Source: JBCCTX01 sp964468435 (lineage in GTDB: Bacteria; Bacteroidota; Bacteroidia; J057). Taken from it: DNA of 47,419 nt. This document shows positions 42,601-47,419 of this stretch, in pieces; the stretch's first letter is position 1, and the number at the start of each line of letters is the position of its first letter. Below the pieces are notes generated by a model. That model did no database searches. It saw nothing but the letters and a program-made list of their open reading frames with translations, and had not been told where the DNA came from. The position numbers and the translations under genes are program-made. The stretch lies in NCBI GenBank assembly GCA_964468435.1, contig CAYXVE010000042.1, positions 1-47,419 of the forward strand. The letters run 5' to 3'.

Positions 42601-45600
42601 ATTCCCACAGGCTAGACGAGCTTTTGGAAACAATTTCCAAAATACCTTCGACATGCGTTTCCGACCCGCCAAGAGAGGTCCGTATAATTACCAAACAAGA
42701 CGGGAAAAACTCAATCCTGATGGGTCTTTCACCAATCCAGATGAAAACTGGGCTGGAATTATGCAGGAAATAAAACTCAATACTAACGACTTTGAAGCAG
42801 CAAATGTCGAGTATATTGAGTTCTGGCTCATGGACCCTTATATGGATAATACCGCCCACCAGGGAGGTAAGTTCTACATCAACCTGGGACTCATCAATGA
42901 GGATGTGCTCCCAGACCAGAGTCTAAGCCGCGAGAATGGTCTACCCACTAGTGGAGTAGATGAGCAAGGGCTTATAGACACCACAGATTGGGGGATTGTA
43001 CCCCTAGGAAATACACCTACAGATTTTTTTAGTGCAGAAGACGGTGCTCGTGAACGCCAGGATATCGGCCTCGATGGTCTGAATGACGAACAGGAGCGCG
43101 ATTATTTTAACCAGCGGTTTCAGTTTATTGACAATCTTCGCGGGTACTTATCTCCCGAAGCACTCACAGAAGTAGAGGCCGACCCCAGTACAGATAATTT
43201 CCGGCACTTTCGAGATTCCGATTTTGAAGCAGAGGAAGCAGGCATTCTGGAAAGATACCAGGATTTCAATGGTACCGAGGGTAACTCACCAGCAGGTGTA
43301 GGAACGCAAAACTTCACGCTGCAATCTACCAACCTACCAGATACTGAGGATCTCAATGAAAATGGAAGTCTCAATTTTGCCGAGCAATACTGGCAGTATG
43401 AAGTCGATCTGCGGCCCCAGGCTCTGGCCCCTGGCTCCAACTTTGTCGTGGACAGCATACGTTCAGTTGTCAGCACAGGTATTGCCGGTTCCAATAATAC
43501 TGAGGTAACATGGTACCAATTCCGGATTCCCATTATCTCGGGTTCCCGCGTCAACAACATCCCGGACTTCAAATCGATCAATTTCATGCGGATGTATCTC
43601 ACAGGCTTCGAAGAAGAAGTGGTTTTACGCCTGGCTGAATTTCAGTTTGTCGCTACTCAGTGGAGACGCTACCTGGATGATTTGAGAGATCCTCAACAAG
43701 CAGTAAATCCTCCCGAGCCACCATTTGCCGATTTTGAAGTGGGTAGTGTGAGTATCGAAGAAAACTCGGAAAAACTACCATTTAATTATCGTGTGCCACC
43801 TGGAATTATACGCCAATCCTTGAATGGAAATACCCAGCCAGGCTTCCTGCAAGATGAACGTTCACTCCTACTCAAAACCTGTAATCTCGAAGATGGAGAC
43901 GCAAGAGCCGTCTTTAAAACAGTAAGACAGGATCTTCGCCAGTACAAAAACCTGAAACTATGGGTTCACGCTGAAGCTGTCAATGATGCTGGTATTCCCT
44001 CTAACTTCTTTCAGCGTGGCGATGCCACAGTCTTCATCCGGTTGGGACTTGACAATAACCTCAATTATTATGAATATGAACTTCCCCTACAACCTTCTGA
44101 TCCTACTGCCGGTGCAGGAGATGTTAATAATATATGGGCTAATGAAATAGATTTTGTCCTCAATGACCTTTCTCTAGCAAAAGGGGTAAGAGATTCCGCT
44201 GACTTTGACTTCAATGACCGCTTTGAGTTTCTGGCCAATGATACTACAGGAGCCAAGATTTATATCAAGGGAACGCCCAAACTCAGTGATATCCGGAATA
44301 TCTTGATCGGGGTCAGGAACCCTAGAGATCCAGGAGGACGCCCAATCTGCGTCGAAATGTGGATCAATGAATTGCGTCTTACCAATTTTGATAATAAAGG
44401 AGGTTGGGCTACCAATGCTAATGTCAATATGCGTCTGGCTGACCTGGGAACGGTCAATGCCAATTTCCGGCACCGTACACAAGGTTTTGGCCCGCTTGAG
44501 CAGCGCATCACTTCTCGTCCTCTGGACAATGAATTCCAGTACAGCATCAATGCTACCTTGAATTTTGACAAATTCTTTCCCGAAGAATGGGGACTTCAGC
44601 TTCCAATTAGTGGTACCTATGGAGAACGTAGGTCAAGGCCCGTATTCAATCCTCAGGAAGCAGATGTGAGAACCGACCTGCTGGTGAGAAGGTTCAATGA
44701 ACAGCAGAAACAGGATAGCGTATGGAGAAGTATAGAGGATTATTCCCGGTATCGAAGCATCTCCTTCAATAGCTGGCGAAAAATCAAGACCAATCCACAG
44801 GCCAAACAGCATTTCTACGATGTTGAAAACCTTGATTTTACCTTCTATTACAATGAGCAATATTCCAGAAACTCCATCATTGCCCGGCAGATCACCCAAC
44901 AACAAAGCGGGCAGGTCAATTATCGCTATTCATTTGTCAATTCCAACTGGCAACCATTCAAAAATGCTAAGTTCCCCTTATTGCAGCTGATCAATTTCTC
45001 TCCCCTGCCTACGTCATTGGATATCAGAGTCGGAGGAGATCGATTCTTTGAAGAACGCCTACTTCGTCCCAGTGGCGAATTTGGGGGTATCTCTGATCCG
45101 GTGTTCAACAAAAACTTCCTAATCAACCGTCAGTACAATCTGGTTTGGAACCTTACCCAAAACCTGCTACTGAACTTCTCTGCCAATAATCAGGCCCGGG
45201 TAGATGAAGTGAAAGGAAGATGGTCGGATGCTACACAACGCGAACGGGACTCCGTGGGAACACTTATGGAAAACCTCCTGCATATCGGTAAGGATCCCGA
45301 AAACGGACATGATCAATATATCAACTTTGGCCGGACTATCGGCTATACCCATAATCTGAGCCTGACTTACAGGCTTCCCTTCAATGAATTTCCTTTGCTC
45401 AACTGGATCAATGGTAATGTAAACTATACCAGCACCTTCCGCTGGGATCAACCCCCAGAGATCAACCTTGCATTTGGAGGAACAATCTCCAACACTCAGC
45501 AAGTACAGCTAAATGGAAGGTTGAACCTCTCCAATCTCTATCGCAAAATCAAGCCTTTAGGTAAGATTCTGGATGGAGAACCGTCCCAACAACAGCGCCG

Positions 45601-47140
45601 TAACCCGCTACCCCCGCGTAGAAACCAGCAGGGACAGGAGCAGGATAAAGAGGAGAAAGAAAAAGATCCGCCTACTTCATTTGAAAAGTTTGCCGAAAAT
45701 CTGGGTAAAGAGATTCTACGTATCATCTTTAGCGTCAAAAATGCAGACCTGACCTATAGCAAAAATTCAGGTACTGTACTTCCGGGATATCTGCCGCGTA
45801 CAGATAACTTCGGACTGGATTTTGGCTATCAGGATACCGTATCGGGAACTATTTCTCCTATTATACCTCCCACCGTGGGCTTTGTGTTTGGTAGCCAACA
45901 GGATATACGACCCATTGCTAGAGAAAACTTCTGGATTACACAGGACCCTACGCTCTCAAATCTCTATATGGAAGACTATACTGAACAGATCAGTGGGCGG
46001 GCCACGATCGAGTTGTTCCGAGTGCTGCGTATCAATCTAAACTTCACCCGGGATGAAGCACGCAACAGAAGTGAATTCTTCAGATGGGACCCTGACAGAG
46101 AACTCTATGACAGCTTTGACCCCTACTTGACAGGTAATTTCCGCATGTCATACATCTTTGCCAATACGGCTTTTGAGAAAAATGAAAAGATTTCAAAGGT
46201 ATTTGAAGAATTTTCTGAAAACCGGGAAATTATTTCCCAGAGAATGGCTGAGCAGAATCCCAATGCTGAAGAACTGAGCAGACAGATCGTGGGAGATTAT
46301 CGCAATGGATATACCGGTACACAACAGGATGTATTGATCCCTGCCTTACTATCTGCATACGGGGTTACAGATCCCGAAAAGGTATCGCTCTCAGCATTTC
46401 CCAAAATCCCCCTCCCCAACTGGAGTATCGACTTCAATGGGCTGTCACAGTTGCCATTTATTCAGGAGTATTTTACAGCCGTCACCTTGCGGCACACTTA
46501 CCGCGCTACTTACACTGTTGGTACCTTCAACAACAACATCAATGCGGAGTTGGGAACCAATGGCTTTGTGTCAAATACAGATACGCTGGATAGAGTAGAA
46601 AATATTGAGAATTTCTTCGCTGAGAATAACATCACGGCAGTACAGATCACGGAGCAGTTTGCTCCACTTCTAGGGGTCAACCTGACCATGAAAAATGGTA
46701 TGACAGCCAGCATTGACTACAAGCGGGGAAGACAATTGAATTTCAGTACGGGAAGCCTTCAGCTGGCCGAGCTTCGCACGCAAGACCTGTCTATTGCCTG
46801 GGGCTTGCGCAGAGATGAACTAAACCTTCAGCTCAGTCTATTCGGTAAGGAGATCAATCTGCAAAACAGCGTTCACTTCCAGTTTGCGCTGACCATGCGC
46901 GATACACGGGAGCGAAACAGAATTCTGAGCCAGGATGGGAAAGAGCCTTCACTTTCCGCAGAATATACTCGTGGTACGAGAAACTGGCAGATATCGCCCT
47001 CCGTCGACTATGTGCTCAACCGCCGCATCAACGCGACGATCTTCTTTGAACAAAGTATTAATGAACCCTGGACTTCGAGTTCTTACAAGGTATCGAGGAC
47101 AAGGGGAGGTTTCAGGTTGCAGTTTATGCTGGCGAATTGA
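39662..47140 (+). CDS. sprA: SprA, type IX secretion outer-membrane translocon / gliding protein
   Basis: The 2492-residue protein is a full-length SprA (Flavobacterium SprA is about 2400). It has a signal peptide (residues about 1-24), the SprA N-terminal region with YRQDIGIKNYFRELSTK, and repeated SprA signatures such as SFGVNHQRTNNPALTLRQQ, PGQPGAVKNDQERGFVYIDD, WGLQLPISGTYGERRSRP and GFVFGSQQDIR. The carboxyl end is an aromatic strand, FRLQFMLAN. SprA forms the very large beta-barrel through which folded T9SS cargo crosses the outer membrane. The only start is TTG at 39662, because an in-frame TAG lies seven codons upstream with no ATG between. No frameshift seen over 7.5 kb. Confidence 0.95.
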   Translation: MSNISIAILASILASLIFVDSSPQSIIVSEKAVPLQENSAFPDTLAITDSVSTYIDTAYSWVDLNVKPATFELSLSAILPDTFEIESDTADYYTINDTPWVRKNPNKRMTDATTQPYVSPMYLQNPSNFNVEYELDENIKGYSIYERIGDTIRLQYPSRIDFNNYLNYRQDIGIKNYFRELSTKSNEELKPGLLPSLDLGPLADIFGGGPIEIRPTGYATLSFGVNHQRTNNPALTLRQQRNTTFDFDQQIELGVQGQIGERMRLNLNFNTGQMFDFQNQLKLRHEGTEDQIVQSVEAGNVSMQLGNSLIQGRQNLFGLKTQLKFGPVLVTLVGSNERGQRESVTVSGGGAVETPFEKEVADYDMNRHFFLSHFFRSRYETALENLPIINSTIRINRVEVWMEKNAATHNTRNAVGFIDLGENNLPTPGGGNGTIFNTNLVQPKGDTRFPDNDANNLYNLINNNASLRVQKDAPRELQSLGFENTLDFEIAGNLRRLNPNEYEINTQLGYVSLNQEIPSDQVLFVAFNYTVNGQSYQVGEFSDDKPSDGLNSNVIFLKMLKSSVLRVQHEGEKFPLYDLMMKNIYRLDAYGISEEGFFLDVKYESGTSAGRVNFLPEGSLKNKPLIQVLNVDRLTNNTAPGADNFFDFIPNRTIIPEKGLIIFPVLEPFGSHLARKLGNPDDSARYVFQALYNDTQQGAIQNQPQQNKFLIEGYYRSAGGSEIPLNAFNLAPGSVVVTAGGRRLTEGSDYRVDEMGGKLIILNEAVLSSGAPIEISYENAQLFTMQNKTMLGTRVELDRFDNFRVGATLLNLREQPFNFKTTLGDEPINNTLWGMDLGFQHQSDFITRLIDRIPLISTKETSTINFSGEFANFIPGQPGAVKNDQERGFVYIDDFEAAKTEYQLSASQRWQLASFPEGGPLTNPTLDPVNQNNPQAQGFTRAKLSWYRIDQTIYQGSFGIEIPQEDFANNYTRRIRPEEIFPQARRAFGNNFQNTFDMRFRPAKRGPYNYQTRREKLNPDGSFTNPDENWAGIMQEIKLNTNDFEAANVEYIEFWLMDPYMDNTAHQGGKFYINLGLINEDVLPDQSLSRENGLPTSGVDEQGLIDTTDWGIVPLGNTPTDFFSAEDGARERQDIGLDGLNDEQERDYFNQRFQFIDNLRGYLSPEALTEVEADPSTDNFRHFRDSDFEAEEAGILERYQDFNGTEGNSPAGVGTQNFTLQSTNLPDTEDLNENGSLNFAEQYWQYEVDLRPQALAPGSNFVVDSIRSVVSTGIAGSNNTEVTWYQFRIPIISGSRVNNIPDFKSINFMRMYLTGFEEEVVLRLAEFQFVATQWRRYLDDLRDPQQAVNPPEPPFADFEVGSVSIEENSEKLPFNYRVPPGIIRQSLNGNTQPGFLQDERSLLLKTCNLEDGDARAVFKTVRQDLRQYKNLKLWVHAEAVNDAGIPSNFFQRGDATVFIRLGLDNNLNYYEYELPLQPSDPTAGAGDVNNIWANEIDFVLNDLSLAKGVRDSADFDFNDRFEFLANDTTGAKIYIKGTPKLSDIRNILIGVRNPRDPGGRPICVEMWINELRLTNFDNKGGWATNANVNMRLADLGTVNANFRHRTQGFGPLEQRITSRPLDNEFQYSINATLNFDKFFPEEWGLQLPISGTYGERRSRPVFNPQEADVRTDLLVRRFNEQQKQDSVWRSIEDYSRYRSISFNSWRKIKTNPQAKQHFYDVENLDFTFYYNEQYSRNSIIARQITQQQSGQVNYRYSFVNSNWQPFKNAKFPLLQLINFSPLPTSLDIRVGGDRFFEERLLRPSGEFGGISDPVFNKNFLINRQYNLVWNLTQNLLLNFSANNQARVDEVKGRWSDATQRERDSVGTLMENLLHIGKDPENGHDQYINFGRTIGYTHNLSLTYRLPFNEFPLLNWINGNVNYTSTFRWDQPPEINLAFGGTISNTQQVQLNGRLNLSNLYRKIKPLGKILDGEPSQQQRRNPLPPRRNQQGQEQDKEEKEKDPPTSFEKFAENLGKEILRIIFSVKNADLTYSKNSGTVLPGYLPRTDNFGLDFGYQDTVSGTISPIIPPTVGFVFGSQQDIRPIARENFWITQDPTLSNLYMEDYTEQISGRATIELFRVLRINLNFTRDEARNRSEFFRWDPDRELYDSFDPYLTGNFRMSYIFANTAFEKNEKISKVFEEFSENREIISQRMAEQNPNAEELSRQIVGDYRNGYTGTQQDVLIPALLSAYGVTDPEKVSLSAFPKIPLPNWSIDFNGLSQLPFIQEYFTAVTLRHTYRATYTVGTFNNNINAELGTNGFVSNTDTLDRVENIENFFAENNITAVQITEQFAPLLGVNLTMKNGMTASIDYKRGRQLNFSTGSLQLAELRTQDLSIAWGLRRDELNLQLSLFGKEINLQNSVHFQFALTMRDTRERNRILSQDGKEPSLSAEYTRGTRNWQISPSVDYVLNRRINATIFFEQSINEPWTSSSYKVSRTRGGFRLQFMLAN

Positions 47141-47154
47141 TCATAAAGCAGTCG

Positions 47155-47180
47155 GAGGAAGTCTGCGGATTCCTCTTATT
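47155..47180 (+). terminator. Weak terminator after sprA
   Basis: GAGGAA (47155-47160) pairs with TTCCTC (47170-47175) around a 9-base loop, followed by TTATTAT. The stem is short, so termination may be partial. Confidence 0.4.
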
Positions 47181-47364
47181 ATACATAATTATGATCTCCT
47201 AAAAACTTCAGATATTGCCTAGGTGTGAATACAGCAAATTCTGACTTTTCATGATCTTTAATATTCCTTGTAATAATTGTCGACCGAACTAGAAAGACTT
47301 TAACATACTTCTTAGCCATCTGGATGACTTTTTCTTCTAAAGTGAGTGTTAGTTTAGTATTCAT
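47179..47364 (-). pseudogene. Antitoxin N terminus fused to PIN-toxin C terminus (deleted toxin-antitoxin locus)
   Basis: The 61-residue product begins MNTKLTLTLEEKVIQMAKKY, the typical start of DUF6364/ribbon-helix-helix-like antitoxins of Bacteroidota. It then ends with STIITRNIKDHEKSEFAVF and TPRQYLKFL, which is the end of PIN-domain ribonuclease toxins (TRNikDf...TPeeFL). The intervening antitoxin C terminus and most of the toxin are missing, so a deletion has joined the two genes in one frame. It can be neither a working antitoxin nor an RNase. A nearly perfect 13-base inverted repeat 12 bases upstream is probably the original operator. Confidence 0.6.
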
Positions 47365-47375
47365 ATCTAACACAG

Positions 47376-47412
47376 TTGCACATGTTGTGCTTAATAAGTA
47401 CAACACGTGCAA
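47376..47412 (-). promoter_or_regulatory. 13-base inverted repeat, candidate toxin-antitoxin operator
   Basis: TTGCACATGTTGT (47376-47388) and ACAACACGTGCAA (47400-47412) are inverted repeats with one mismatch and an 11-base spacer, 12 bases upstream of the antitoxin-like start. Such sites are bound by antitoxins to repress their own operons. Confidence 0.5.
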
Positions 47413-47419
47413 TAAATTA

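Noticed and set aside
43000..45700. Many long minus-strand open frames inside sprA
   Set aside because: They are shadows of a high-quality 2492-codon gene and show no family features.

Overview
The window looks like chromosomal DNA of a marine or environmental Bacteroidota, most likely of the Cytophagales. Reasons: it ends with a full-length sprA (type IX secretion / gliding translocon) next to ruvA; a secreted protein carries a type IX C-terminal sorting domain; there are two TonB-dependent receptors, a DUF2911 protein and several lipoproteins; and several start regions carry TAnnTTTG -7 elements. No rRNA, tRNA, CRISPR array or intact insertion sequence was seen.

Layout. (1) 1-3850 is a decaying metal/organometal detoxification island: a TolC-type efflux protein, a 5'-truncated MerT-MerP fusion, an intact Cys-Cys-ending protein (SaoC-like), a frameshifted thioredoxin-like gene (SaoT-like), an intact DsrE-type protein (SaoD-like), a frameshifted yidD, and possible remnants of a hisI-like gene and a cobalamin riboswitch. 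(2) 3847-8902 is a LysR regulator divergent from dabB-dabA, an energy-coupled inorganic-carbon uptake pair, with a 9-4-9 palindrome between them. (3) 8981-20256 is a mixed accessory stretch: beta-helix protein, broken VOC gene, small membrane proteins, an NAD-dependent reductase, a sulfatase divergent from an SGNH hydrolase, a CrtI-like oxidoreductase, a broken MDR dehydrogenase, a carbon-nitrogen hydrolase and a His-rich lipoprotein. (4) 20356-31929 centres on heme/iron: a bicupin lipoprotein converges on a six-gene minus-strand operon (hmuY-like T9SS cargo, hmuT, hmuU, hmuV, hmuS, hmuR), followed by a second hemoglobin-type TonB receptor. (5) 32075-39350 is housekeeping: DUF2911, Mn-type superoxide dismutase, CrcB fluoride channel, a candidate ~90-nt small RNA, three thioredoxin-fold proteins, pyrF and ruvA. 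(6) 39662-47140 is sprA, followed by an antitoxin/PIN-toxin deletion chimera with its palindromic upstream site.

How the genes work together. The heme operon reads as a complete route: a type IX-secreted HmuY-like binder, outer-membrane receptor, periplasmic binding lipoprotein, ABC permease and ATPase, and a cytoplasmic heme-handling protein. SprA, at the other end of the window, is the export channel that such T9SS cargo would use. DabA/DabB form one membrane complex. The most notable signals are the SAO-like island being lost gene by gene, the T9SS-tagged HmuY, the orphan small RNA near 35.2 kb, and several broken genes whose original form can still be read.
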